Below, piece by piece: positions 1 through 6,859 of a stretch of DNA of 64,000 nt. The notes beneath the pieces were generated by a model that was given only the letters and a program-made list of their open reading frames with translations, was not told the origin of the DNA and did not search any database. This DNA is from Thermohalobaculum sp039822785 (GTDB taxonomy: Bacteria; Pseudomonadota; Alphaproteobacteria; Rhodobacterales; Rhodobacteraceae). The stretch lies in the NCBI GenBank assembly GCA_039822785.1, contig JBCBMO010000005.1:450729-514728 (forward strand). Direction: 5' to 3'. The position numbers were made by a program, and so were the translations under genes. Within the stretch, counting starts at the first letter, position 1; each line of letters begins with the position of its first letter.

Positions 1-1074
1 CTGCGGCTCGTCCACCATCAGCCGCGGCCCTGGCGTAACGTTGAGGGCGATCAGCGCACCGAGCAGGATCGCCGTGGTCCCCGAGCCCGGGATACCCAGC
101 GTGAGCAGCGGCACGAAGGAGCCGGTACAGGCGGCGTTGTTCGCACTCTCCGGCGCGGCGAGGCCCTTGATCGAGCCCTTGCCGAACTCCTCCTGCTCAT
201 GCTTCGGGGCGATGTTCCGCTCGACCGCATAGCCCAGGAACGACGCGATGGTGGCGCCCGCGCCGGGCAGGACGCCGATGAAGAAGCCCTGGACCGACTG
301 GCGACCCACGACCGGGGCGATGGCCCGGGCTTCGGCGCGGGTGATGCGCAGGTCCTTGATCTCGCCGCCATCCTCGCCGCCGGTCTTGGAACGGGCGGGG
401 TTCAGCACCAGGAACAGCGCCTCCGGCAGGGCAAACATCGCCATGGCAAGCGTGATGAAGCTGAGACCGGACTGCAGATCCATCAGCCCCATGGTGAAGC
501 GGGGCATGTTGAAGAGCGCCCCCTCTCCCACCGTGGCCAGCATGAGCCCTGCGATGGTCATCAGCAGCGCCTTGGCCACCTGCCCCGTGCCGGCAAAGGC
601 CGCGATGGCGGATAGGCCGACGACCATGAGCGCAAAGTACTCCGCCGAATGGAACAGCAGCGCCACGGTGGAGAGGGCGGGCGCGAAGACCATGAGCAGG
701 ATCGCCCCGATGGTGCCGCCGGCGAAGCTGGCCACCGCCGCGATGGTCAGCGCCTTGCCCGCCTTGCCGGCCCGCGCCATGGGGTAGCCGTCGAAGCTGG
801 TGGCGACCGTGCCGGCGACGCCCGGCGCGTTCAGCAGGATCGAGGAGGTCGAGCCGCCGAAGATCGCGCCATAATAGACACCCGCCAGCAGGATCAGCGC
901 CGCCGTCGGATCGCCCAGCGTGATCGCGACCGGGATCATGATCGCGATGATCGACATGGGCCCCAGGCCCGGCAGCATGCCGATGAAGGTGCCGATCAGG
1001 CAGCCGCCGACGACCATGAGGATATTGGTGGGCGAGAAGGCGGTGCTGAGACCGATCAGGAACCCTTCGATCAT
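1..1074 (-). CDS. tctA: Tripartite tricarboxylate transporter large permease TctA (3' part missing)
   Basis: Large membrane subunit of a TctABC secondary carboxylate transporter. The reading frame is open from an ATG at 1074 to the window edge (358 codons), so about 140 C-terminal residues lie outside. It starts MIEGFLIGLSTAFSPTN and has the family's Gly/Pro-rich core: MLPGLGPMSIIAIMIP near residue 35, a STSSILLNAPG stretch near residue 77, and the second glycine-rich element GVLPGAGATIASFLGYAVE near residue 270. The repeated hydrophobic helices are clear. It follows tctB by 10 nt and ends the tctC-tctB-tctA order read on the minus strand. The substrate cannot be told from sequence; citrate-like di/tricarboxylates are usual for the family. 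Confidence 0.93.
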   Translation of the reverse strand, partial: MIEGFLIGLSTAFSPTNILMVVGGCLIGTFIGMLPGLGPMSIIAIMIPVAITLGDPTAALILLAGVYYGAIFGGSTSSILLNAPGVAGTVATSFDGYPMARAGKAGKALTIAAVASFAGGTIGAILLMVFAPALSTVALLFHSAEYFALMVVGLSAIAAFAGTGQVAKALLMTIAGLMLATVGEGALFNMPRFTMGLMDLQSGLSFITLAMAMFALPEALFLVLNPARSKTGGEDGGEIKDLRITRAEARAIAPVVGRQSVQGFFIGVLPGAGATIASFLGYAVERNIAPKHEQEEFGKGSIKGLAAPESANNAACTGSFVPLLTLGIPGSGTTAILLGALIALNVTPGPRLMVDEPQ

Positions 1075-1084
1075 CGTTACCTCC

Positions 1085-1567
1085 TCACAGGAACCCGGGG
1101 AGCGGGCGCAGGAAGATCCCCAGCACCTGATCGACCAGCCACCAGACCACCCCGGCGGCCACCGCCGCCACGGGCACCAGGATGTGCAGCTTGCGCTCCC
1201 CCAGAATGACAGCGCCGACGGTCAGGAAGCCGACCGTCGACAGGATGAAGCCGAGCGGGCGCAGCAGCAGCGCATAGGCGACCATCAGCGCGAGCAGCCC
1301 CAGCGCCTGGCCGAGCTTGTACTCGTGCAGCCGGCGGTAATCGATGTCGGGGGTCTTGGGCTCGGTCGTCACCTTCTCGAGCCCGAGCACGATGACCAGG
1401 GCGATCAGCGCCCCCGCGACCGCCAGCACCTTGGGGAAGGTCGAGGGCCAGACCGGGTTGCGTTGCATGAAGGGTGGCAGCAGCCCGTCCATCTCGAAGA
1501 AGGCCGCGTAGCCGTAGACGCAGCAAATCGAGAGGAACGCGAGCGCGATCCAGCGGTCGAGCGCCAT
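1085..1567 (-). CDS. tctB: Tripartite tricarboxylate transporter small permease TctB
   Basis: A 160-aa protein with four predicted hydrophobic segments: near residues 5-25 (IALAFLSICCVYGYAAF), 45-65 (LAVAGALIALVIVLGL), 90-125 and 130-155. This is the usual size and layout of the TctB small subunit, which pairs with TctA in the inner membrane. An acidic or polar loop near residues 66-82 separates helices 2 and 3. It lies between tctC (89-nt gap) and tctA (10-nt gap), so the identification rests on operon position plus topology, because TctB sequences diverge strongly. Confidence 0.85.
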   Translation of the reverse strand: MALDRWIALAFLSICCVYGYAAFFEMDGLLPPFMQRNPVWPSTFPKVLAVAGALIALVIVLGLEKVTTEPKTPDIDYRRLHEYKLGQALGLLALMVAYALLLRPLGFILSTVGFLTVGAVILGERKLHILVPVAAVAAGVVWWLVDQVLGIFLRPLPGFL

Positions 1568-1655
1568 GCGCGTCCTCCTCCGGCCGGCGTGGGTGGCCCC
1601 GCCCGGCTGGGCAGGGCCGACGTCAAAGGCCCCGTGAGGGGCCCGGCGACAGCGG

Positions 1656-2648
1656 TCAGAGGAAGCCGAGCTTCTTCATCAGATCGCCGATCTGCTTCTC
1701 CTGCGCCTCGAGGAAGGTGCGGAAGTCGCCGCCGGAGTTGTGGATGTTCACCCAGCCATTGCGGGCGCGCACCTCCTCCCAGGCCTCGGTCTCGTACATA
1801 TCGGCGAGGACCGCCTGGTAGGCGGTGAGCTGATCCTCCGGCAGGCCCGGGGCCGCGAAGAACCCGCGCCAGTTGACGAAGGTGGTGTCGATGCCCTGCT
1901 CCTTCATCGTCGGCGCCTCGGCATAGGTGTCGATCCGTTCATCGGCCGTTATGCCGATGATCTTGACCTCGCCCGCCTCGGCCAGTGCGACCGCCTCGGA
2001 GAAGCCGGTGGAGAGCGCTGCGATCTCGCCGGACAGAAGCCCGGCCATCGCCTTGCCGCCCGCGTCATAGGGGATGTACTTGAAGCCGGTGGGGTCCTGG
2101 CCCGCCGCCTCCATCGCCATCGCCGCCACCAGGTGGTCCATGCCGCCGGGCACCGAGCCGCCGCCGATGGCAAAGCCACGGGGGTCGGCGTCATAGGCCG
2201 CCAGCAGATCGGTCATCGAGTTGAGATCGCTGTCCTTGTTCACCACCAGCGCTGCATAGTCGCCGATGGTGCCCGCCACGAGCGTGAGATCCCGGAAGTT
2301 CTGCGGGAAGACCCCGGTGAGCGAGCGGATCACGATGGGGGTCGAGTTGACCATCAGCGTGCCGTGGTTGCTCTCGGCGTTCTCGATCAGGAACCCGATC
2401 GCCTTGCCGCCGCCGCCGCCGGACATGTTCTCGTAGCTCGCGGTGCCGACCAGGCCGGCCTTGGTCAGCGCCTCGCCCGTGCCGCGGGCGGTGCCGTCCC
2501 AGCCGCCGCCGGCGCCGCCGGGGATCAGGAAGTGAATGCTGTCGACCGCAGGCTCTGCCATGGCGGGGGCCGAGAGGCCGATGGCAGCAACAGCGGCAAG
2601 GACGACCCGGCGGGTCGGCAAGAGGTAGGTCATCGATTTCTCTCCCAT
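1656..2648 (-). CDS. tctC: TctC/Bug-family periplasmic carboxylate-binding protein
   Basis: Extracytoplasmic solute receptor of the tripartite carboxylate transporter, 330 aa. An N-terminal signal peptide (VVLAAVAAIGLSAPAMAEP) with an AMA-EP cleavage site is followed by the Bug fold. The opening HFLIPGGAGGGWDGTARG is the ligand-loop motif of the family, and SVPGGMDHL near residue 165 matches the second loop. The start MGEKSMTYLL is 2648; the inner Met at 2633 is equally possible. It is the first gene of the operon, and the 209-bp gap to rtcR must hold the promoter, although I could not pick out boxes with confidence. Confidence 0.9.
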   Translation of the reverse strand: MGEKSMTYLLPTRRVVLAAVAAIGLSAPAMAEPAVDSIHFLIPGGAGGGWDGTARGTGEALTKAGLVGTASYENMSGGGGGKAIGFLIENAESNHGTLMVNSTPIVIRSLTGVFPQNFRDLTLVAGTIGDYAALVVNKDSDLNSMTDLLAAYDADPRGFAIGGGSVPGGMDHLVAAMAMEAAGQDPTGFKYIPYDAGGKAMAGLLSGEIAALSTGFSEAVALAEAGEVKIIGITADERIDTYAEAPTMKEQGIDTTFVNWRGFFAAPGLPEDQLTAYQAVLADMYETEAWEEVRARNGWVNIHNSGGDFRTFLEAQEKQIGDLMKKLGFL

Positions 2649-2857
2649 GGTGAGCGCGGTCTAATGCCGCTTGCTTCGCCTAAGCGTTCGCAGAGCACCG
2701 GACACAGCGCAAGCCCAAGACCTCGTGAAGTGGCCTAGAAGTCGGTTCTGGGGGAGAAACACCGCCTCGGCGGACCGTGCCGCAGGGTAAATGATGCAGA
2801 ACAGGCGCCGCGACCGCGGACCGGGCGCGCTGCTGGCCGCTGTCCGGACGGAAGACC

Positions 2858-4429
2858 TCAGGTCTCGCTGATATCCGCCCAGGTGAGGCCGAAACGATCG
2901 AGGTATTTGCGCAACCGATCGGCGTCGTTGCTGCTGCGCTTGCGGGCGCGCGACGCGGCGAAGAGCACCCGGCCGGCTTCGCTCAGGGTCTTGGCCGTCT
3001 TGCAGGTGCGGATCACTGCTGCAAGCTGGGCGAGATCGAAGAGATCGATCTCCTCGACGCCGGCGCCCAGGTAGCGGCGCACCAGCTTTCGGTCGCTGTC
3101 GTCGGCGGCATTGGCCCATTGGGCCTGCAGCGTCTCGACCTCCTGATCCACCATCGCAAGCGTGATGCGCCCGCGCGGCGCCAGGGTGCACATCCGCTGG
3201 ACCGAGGCACCGAGGTCGCGGAAGTTCCCGGGCCAGAGCGTCGCGGGGTGGGCGGCGAAGGCCAGGTAGCGCTGCGCCGCATCGGCATTGAAGCCGACCC
3301 GGGCGCCGGTCGTGCCCTCGGCCTTGGCAAGCTCGTGCTCGAGATTGGGCTCGATATCCTCGCGCCGCTCCCGCAGGCGCGGCAGCCGAAAGGTCCAGAG
3401 GTTGAGCCGCGCATAGAGATCGGCGCGGAACTGCCCGTCAGCGACCAGTCGGGCAAGGTCGCGGTTCGCCCCGGCGATGAGCTGGAAGCTGCTCGTGACC
3501 TCGTGGTCCGAGCCGATGGGCAGGAACTTCCCGCTCTCGACCGCGTGCAGCACCATGGTCTGTTCGTCCGGCCCCAGGGCGTCGATCTCGTCAAGGAAGA
3601 GCAGCCCGCCATGCGCTTCCCGCAACAGACCCCGGCGCTCGGGCGCCCCGCCGGCCGCACCGCGGCGGTTGCCGAACAGGGTCGCCATGCCTGCGTCGCC
3701 CCGCAGGGTGCCGCAGTTCACATGCACGAAGCGGCCCCGCAACCGGCGGCCCTTGAGCTTTAGTTCATAGATCCGCTGCGCCAGCGCCGTCTTGCCCGTG
3801 CCCGTGGCCCCGATCAGCAGGAGCGGCGCGTCTGAGACGGTGGCGACCCGCTCTATGCGGTCGATGAGATCGTTGAACGCCGGGTTGCGGGTCTTGATGC
3901 CGCCCTTGAGGAGTTCGGTCGAGCGCTCGGCGAGCAGATCGAAGCGCTGCTGCAGCGCGTTGTAGCGGCTGAGGTCGAGATCGATGATGTCGAGCTTGCC
4001 CTGCGGCGCATCCCCGTCCCGCGGCGGCCCGGTCTGCAGCAGGCGGGCGGGGATGTGCCGCGATTCCGTCAGCAGGAACCAGCAGATCTGCGCGACATGC
4101 GTGCCCGTCGTCAGGTGCACGTGATAACGCTCGCGATCCTCATCGAACTGATAGCCCTCAGCGAAATCGAAAAGGGCGCCATAGACCTCCTCGAAGTCCC
4201 AAGGGTCGGCGAGGTCGAGGCGGCGCAGCATCACCTCGGTCTGCGGGGCGAGAGGAGCGATATCCTGGCGCACGCCCTCAGCCAGCCTGAGGAAGCGCTC
4301 GTCATAGAGCAGCTCGAGGCGGGTGACGGGGAAATGCTCATGCGCGCAGAGATGGATCGAGGGGCGCCACTTGCGCTTGCGCCCCATGTCGAGCTGGGTG
4401 CCGAGGAAGCCGATCACGACGTTCTGCAT
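2858..4429 (-). CDS. rtcR: RtcR: CARF-domain AAA+ regulator of the RNA-repair operon
   Basis: A 523-aa bacterial enhancer-binding-type activator. Residues 1-180 form the RtcR N-terminal ligand-sensing region (CARF-like; FLGTQLDMG at 8-16, HVHLTTGTHVAQICWF near 103-118). The AAA+ domain has Walker A GATGTGKT at 207-214, Walker B LLFLDE at 276-281 and an arginine-rich sensor region. The C-terminus is a short RtcR-type DNA-binding end. It is divergent from rsr, the standard arrangement for controlling rsr/rtcB. An oddity is that the sigma54-contact loop GAFTGA reads GAAGGA (residues 257-262), losing the conserved Phe and Thr. That the protein is RtcR is clear; whether it still works through sigma54 is doubtful. 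Confidence 0.93.
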   Translation of the reverse strand: MQNVVIGFLGTQLDMGRKRKWRPSIHLCAHEHFPVTRLELLYDERFLRLAEGVRQDIAPLAPQTEVMLRRLDLADPWDFEEVYGALFDFAEGYQFDEDRERYHVHLTTGTHVAQICWFLLTESRHIPARLLQTGPPRDGDAPQGKLDIIDLDLSRYNALQQRFDLLAERSTELLKGGIKTRNPAFNDLIDRIERVATVSDAPLLLIGATGTGKTALAQRIYELKLKGRRLRGRFVHVNCGTLRGDAGMATLFGNRRGAAGGAPERRGLLREAHGGLLFLDEIDALGPDEQTMVLHAVESGKFLPIGSDHEVTSSFQLIAGANRDLARLVADGQFRADLYARLNLWTFRLPRLRERREDIEPNLEHELAKAEGTTGARVGFNADAAQRYLAFAAHPATLWPGNFRDLGASVQRMCTLAPRGRITLAMVDQEVETLQAQWANAADDSDRKLVRRYLGAGVEEIDLFDLAQLAAVIRTCKTAKTLSEAGRVLFAASRARKRSSNDADRLRKYLDRFGLTWADISET

Positions 4430-4477
4430 GGGCGCTCAAGTTATTGGATAAAACCCTATCTCACAATATCGGATTTT

Positions 4478-4496
4478 CAGCGTCAGCACGACGCTG
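4478..4496. promoter_or_regulatory. Inverted repeat in the rtcR-rsr divergent promoter region (candidate operator)
   Basis: A perfect 7-bp inverted repeat, CAGCGTC-N5-GACGCTG, sits in the 176-bp divergent gap between rtcR and rsr. The outer flanks TTTTC and GAAAA are also roughly symmetric. The same gap contains a 9-bp direct repeat AAAACCCTA at 4450 and 4542. I found no -24/-12 sigma54 element: a TGGCATG at 4495-4501 resembles a -24 box, but nothing like TTGC follows at the right distance. A role as RtcR binding site is inference from position and symmetry only. Confidence 0.4.
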
Positions 4497-4605
4497 GCAT
4501 GCGAAAACTGTCTTAAATTCAGTGTTTTAGGTGAAATCGCAAAAACCCTAAGGCCGATCCACGAATCTGGCCATTGTCTCTCGGCAACCAGAGGAGACGA
4601 GAGCA

Positions 4606-6159
4606 ATGGCAAACAAATCCGTGTTTGCATCCGTGCGGGGCCGGCTGCTCCCCAAGGCGACCTCGACGAATGCCGAGGGGGCGCCGGCCTACGCCTACAC
4701 CGATGCACACAAGCTGGCCCAGCTTGCCGTCACCGGCACGGTCGGCCCGTCGTTCTACGCCTCTGCGGAGGCTGAGCTAGCGAGCGTTCTGCGCGCGGCG
4801 GAGGCGGTAGAGCCCGAGTTCCTGGCGAAGACGGCGATCTTCGCGCGTATGAAGGGGCACATGAAGGACATGCCGGCGATCCTGTTGGCGGTCCTGGCCC
4901 GGCGCGATCCGGCGCTCTTCCGCCAGGCCTTCGGGCGGGTGGTCGATAACGGCAAGATGCTGCGCACCTTCGTGCAGGTCATGCGCTCGGGGCAGACCGG
5001 GCGCAAGTCGCTCGGCTCGCGGCCGAAGGCGATGGTGGCCGACTGGCTGAACGAGGCGTCCGACTGGGCGCTTCTGCAGGCCAACATCGGCAACGATCCG
5101 TCGCTGGCGGACGTGATCCGGATGGTGCACCCCAAGCCGGCCTCGCCGGCGCGGGACGCGCTGTTCGCCTGGATCATCGGGCGGCCCTGCGATGTCGGCC
5201 TGCTGCCGCAGGCGGTGCGGGACTGGCTGGCCTTCAAGGCCGATGGCAAGGGCGACGTGCCGGACGTGCCGTTCCAGATGCTGACCCAGCTTCCGCTGAG
5301 CCAGCGCCACTGGACGAAAATTGCCCAGCGTGGCTCGTGGCAGATGGTTCGCATGAACCTCAACACGTTCCAGCGCCATGGCGTCTTCGAGCGGCCGAAG
5401 GTGGTGCACGAGATCGCCGGTGTCCTGCGCAACCAGACGCGGATCGCGCGGGCGCGGGTCTTCCCCTACCAGCTCATGGTGGCGGCGAAGGCGGCGTCGA
5501 GCGATCTGCCGACACAGATCCGGGCCGCGCTGCATGACGCGATGGAGCATGCCGTCGTCAACGTCCCGCGCTTTGCGGGCACAGTGGCGGTCTGCCCGGA
5601 CGTCTCGGGCTCGATGCACTGGCCGGTCACCGGCTGGCGCAAGGGCGCGACCTCGGCGGTGCGCTTCGTCGATGTCGCGGCGCTGGTCGCGGCGGCAGTG
5701 ATGCGGCGTAACCCGGAGGCCGAGGTGCTGCCGTTCGAGACCAGGGTCGTCGACCTCAGGCTCGAGCCGCGGGATACGATCCAGACCAATGCCGAGCGCC
5801 TGGCGGCGGTCGGCGGCGGCGGGACCAACTGTTCGGCACCGCTGGCCAAGCTGGCGGCGCAGGGCAAGGCCCCGGACCTGGTCATCCTGGTCTCGGACAA
5901 CCAGTCCTGGATGGACACCAGGCGTGGCCGCGGCACGGGCATGATGCATGAGTGGGAGCGGCTGAAGCGGCTGAACCCGCAGGCGAAGCTCGTCTGCATC
6001 GACATCGCGCCCTACGGCACGACCCAGGCGGCGGAGCGTGAGGACGTGCTCAACATCGGCGGCTTCTCGGACGCGGTGTTCGAGCAGATCGCCGACTTCG
6101 CCGCCGGTCGCATGGGCCCCGCCCATTGGCTGGGCGAGATCGAGAAGGTGCGGCTCTGA
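4606..6159 (+). CDS. rsr: Ro60/Rsr orthologue, TROVE-domain RNA-binding ring protein
   Basis: A 517-aa protein with the TROVE layout. Residues 1-320 are alpha-helical HEAT-like repeats that form the RNA-binding ring, with PILL-type and RNL-type helices and the NLNTFQRHGVF helix near 251. Residues ~326-517 form a von Willebrand A domain whose MIDAS is visible as CPDVSGSM (D332, S334, S336), followed by GGGGTNCSAPL and VILVSDNQSW. Ro60 homologues bind Y RNAs and misfolded RNAs and, in studied bacteria, work with exoribonucleases. The strong RBS AGAGGAGA lies just before ATG 4606. A Y-RNA array and rtcB follow in the same direction, giving an rsr-Y RNA-rtcB operon. Confidence 0.95.
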   Translation: MANKSVFASVRGRLLPKATSTNAEGAPAYAYTDAHKLAQLAVTGTVGPSFYASAEAELASVLRAAEAVEPEFLAKTAIFARMKGHMKDMPAILLAVLARRDPALFRQAFGRVVDNGKMLRTFVQVMRSGQTGRKSLGSRPKAMVADWLNEASDWALLQANIGNDPSLADVIRMVHPKPASPARDALFAWIIGRPCDVGLLPQAVRDWLAFKADGKGDVPDVPFQMLTQLPLSQRHWTKIAQRGSWQMVRMNLNTFQRHGVFERPKVVHEIAGVLRNQTRIARARVFPYQLMVAAKAASSDLPTQIRAALHDAMEHAVVNVPRFAGTVAVCPDVSGSMHWPVTGWRKGATSAVRFVDVAALVAAAVMRRNPEAEVLPFETRVVDLRLEPRDTIQTNAERLAAVGGGGTNCSAPLAKLAAQGKAPDLVILVSDNQSWMDTRRGRGTGMMHEWERLKRLNPQAKLVCIDIAPYGTTQAAEREDVLNIGGFSDAVFEQIADFAAGRMGPAHWLGEIEKVRL

Positions 6160-6194
6160 GGGGCCGCACCCCACCGAAGGAGTGAAAGGAAACC

Positions 6195-6327
6195 GTCTCG
6201 GCGAATGCCTGAAGGAACTACATGCACAACCGCGGGGGTAACCGTGGGGTTCGACTCCCCACCTTGCAGGCGCCCTTCTGGCATGGGCGGGTCCCCGGTC
6301 GTTTCTTCGCCCACTCGTCGCCGAGAC
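6195..6327 (+). ncRNA. Y RNA unit 1 (degenerate tRNA-like module)
   Basis: First of five tandem Y-RNA units between rsr and rtcB. Its closing stem is a perfect 10 bp, GTCTCGGCGA (6195-6204) with TCGCCGAGAC (6318-6327). It carries the shared 5' core GGCGAATG, then GGAACTACA (6214-6222), and the shared 3' core CTCGTCGCC (6314-6322). Inside is an intact T-arm: stem 6245-6249/6257-6261 with loop TTCGACT. No D-arm is recognisable. A CGCCC/GGGCG hairpin (6271-6275/6285-6289) takes the place of the acceptor hairpin seen in units 2, 3 and 5. The exact 5' and 3' ends are unknown; the stem limits are given. Confidence 0.75.
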
Positions 6328-6345
6328 CGATAGGAAAGGAGCCAA

Positions 6346-6476
6346 CTCGGCGAATGCCGGTGGAACTACATCGCTTGTCACGCGCCTGGTCGCGGGTTCG
6401 ATCCCCGCCGTTGCCCGCAAGGGCAGCGTAGCTCAGCGGTAGAGCAGGACGGTTTCACCACACCCTCGTCGCCGAG
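6346..6476 (+). ncRNA. Y RNA unit 2 with circularly permuted tRNA-like module (YrlA-like)
   Basis: The closing Y stem is CTCGGCGA (6346-6353) with TCGCCGAG (6469-6476), a perfect 8 bp. The conserved GAATG and GGAACTACA follow the 5' strand. The interior is a permuted tRNA mimic. T-arm: GCGGG 6392-6396, loop TTCGATC, CCCGC 6404-6408. It is followed directly by a 7-bp acceptor-like hairpin, CGTTGCC 6409-6415 with GGCAGCG 6422-6428 (one G-U, 6-nt loop), then TA and a D-arm, GCTC 6431-6434 and GAGC 6442-6445, with loop AGCGGTA. The T-arm preceding the D-arm, with acceptor ends joined by a loop, is the architecture reported for bacterial YrlA RNAs. Confidence 0.87.
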
Positions 6477-6496
6477 ACCGACAGCAAAGGACAAAT

Positions 6497-6630
6497 CCCG
6501 GCGAATGCCGGCGGAACTACATCGCCTTCAAAGCGCCAGGTCGCGGGTTCGAGTCCCGTCGCTGCCACCATCGCGGCAGCGTAGCTCAGCGGATAGAGCA
6601 GGACCGTTTCGCCACCGCCTTGTCGCCGGG
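6497..6630 (+). ncRNA. Y RNA unit 3 with permuted tRNA-like module retaining an ACCA
   Basis: The closing stem CCCGGCGA (6497-6504)/TCGCCGGG (6623-6630) is a perfect 8 bp. Relative to units 1 and 2 it has a compensatory T-A to C-G change, which is good evidence that the stem is real. T-arm: GCGGG 6543-6547, loop TTCGAGT, CCCGT 6555-6559. The acceptor-like hairpin is CGCTGCC 6560-6566 with GGCAGCG 6575-6581, a perfect 7 bp. Its loop begins ACCA (6567-6570), exactly where a tRNA discriminator base and CCA end would sit. D-arm: GCTC 6584-6587/GAGC 6596-6599 with loop AGCGGATA. Confidence 0.87.
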
Positions 6631-6643
6631 ACCCAGACAGACC

Positions 6644-6705
6644 GGGGGAATGCCCGCAGGACTACATCGCATGAAAACCGGTGTCCTGTGTCCCGCTTGT
6701 CCCCC
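6644..6705 (+). ncRNA. Minimal Y RNA unit 4 (no tRNA-like module)
   Basis: A short unit whose 5' strand GGGGGA (6644-6649) pairs with TCCCCC (6700-6705). It has the same flanking cores as the other units: GAATG and GGACTACA on the 5' side (6649-6665) and CTTGTC (6696-6701) on the 3' side. An inner hairpin AGGAC (6658-6662)/GTCCT (6683-6687) caps it. There is no T-arm or D-arm, so it would be a bare Ro60-binding module of about 62 nt between closing strands. The stem sequence differs from all the other units while keeping pairing. Confidence 0.65.
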
Positions 6706-6707
6706 AC

Positions 6708-6840
6708 CGCCAGGAATGCCGGCAGGACTACAGGTAGCGCGCCCGCCCAGGCCGAAGGTCAGGTGGGAGGTCGCCGGTTCAAATCCGGCCCGGAGCAATC
6801 CGGTAGCGCAGTCAGCGTCTTGCCAACCCTTGTCCCGGCG
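6708..6840 (+). ncRNA. Y RNA unit 5 with permuted tRNA-like module closed by a GCAA loop
   Basis: The closing stem CGCCAGGA (6708-6715)/TCCCGGCG (6833-6840) has 7 of 8 pairs. GAATG and GGACTACA (6715-6731) and CTTGTC (6829-6834) are conserved. T-arm: GCCGG 6773-6777, loop TTCAAAT, CCGGC 6785-6789. The acceptor-like hairpin CCGGA 6790-6794/TCCGG 6799-6803 is closed by a GCAA (GNRA) tetraloop. TA then a D-arm, GCGC 6806-6809/GCGT 6815-6818, follow. Stem sequences are unrelated to units 2 and 3, but the fold is the same. The rtcB ribosome-binding site GAGGAG starts 7 nt after the stem. Confidence 0.8.
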
Positions 6841-6859
6841 CGCCGTGAGGAGACCGACG

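Noticed and set aside
4495..4501. Sigma54 -24 box (TGGCATG) for rsr
   Set aside because: No TTGC-like -12 element occurs at the required spacing.
6422..6570. Ordinary tRNA gene with an intron
   Set aside because: There is no anticodon stem-loop. The central part is a Y RNA module, the acceptor halves pair equally well within the permuted units, and the pattern repeats in units 2, 3 and 5.
6190..6840. CRISPR array
   Set aside because: The repeats are ~150-nt structured RNA units with internal covariation, not short identical repeats with unique spacers, and no cas genes are present.
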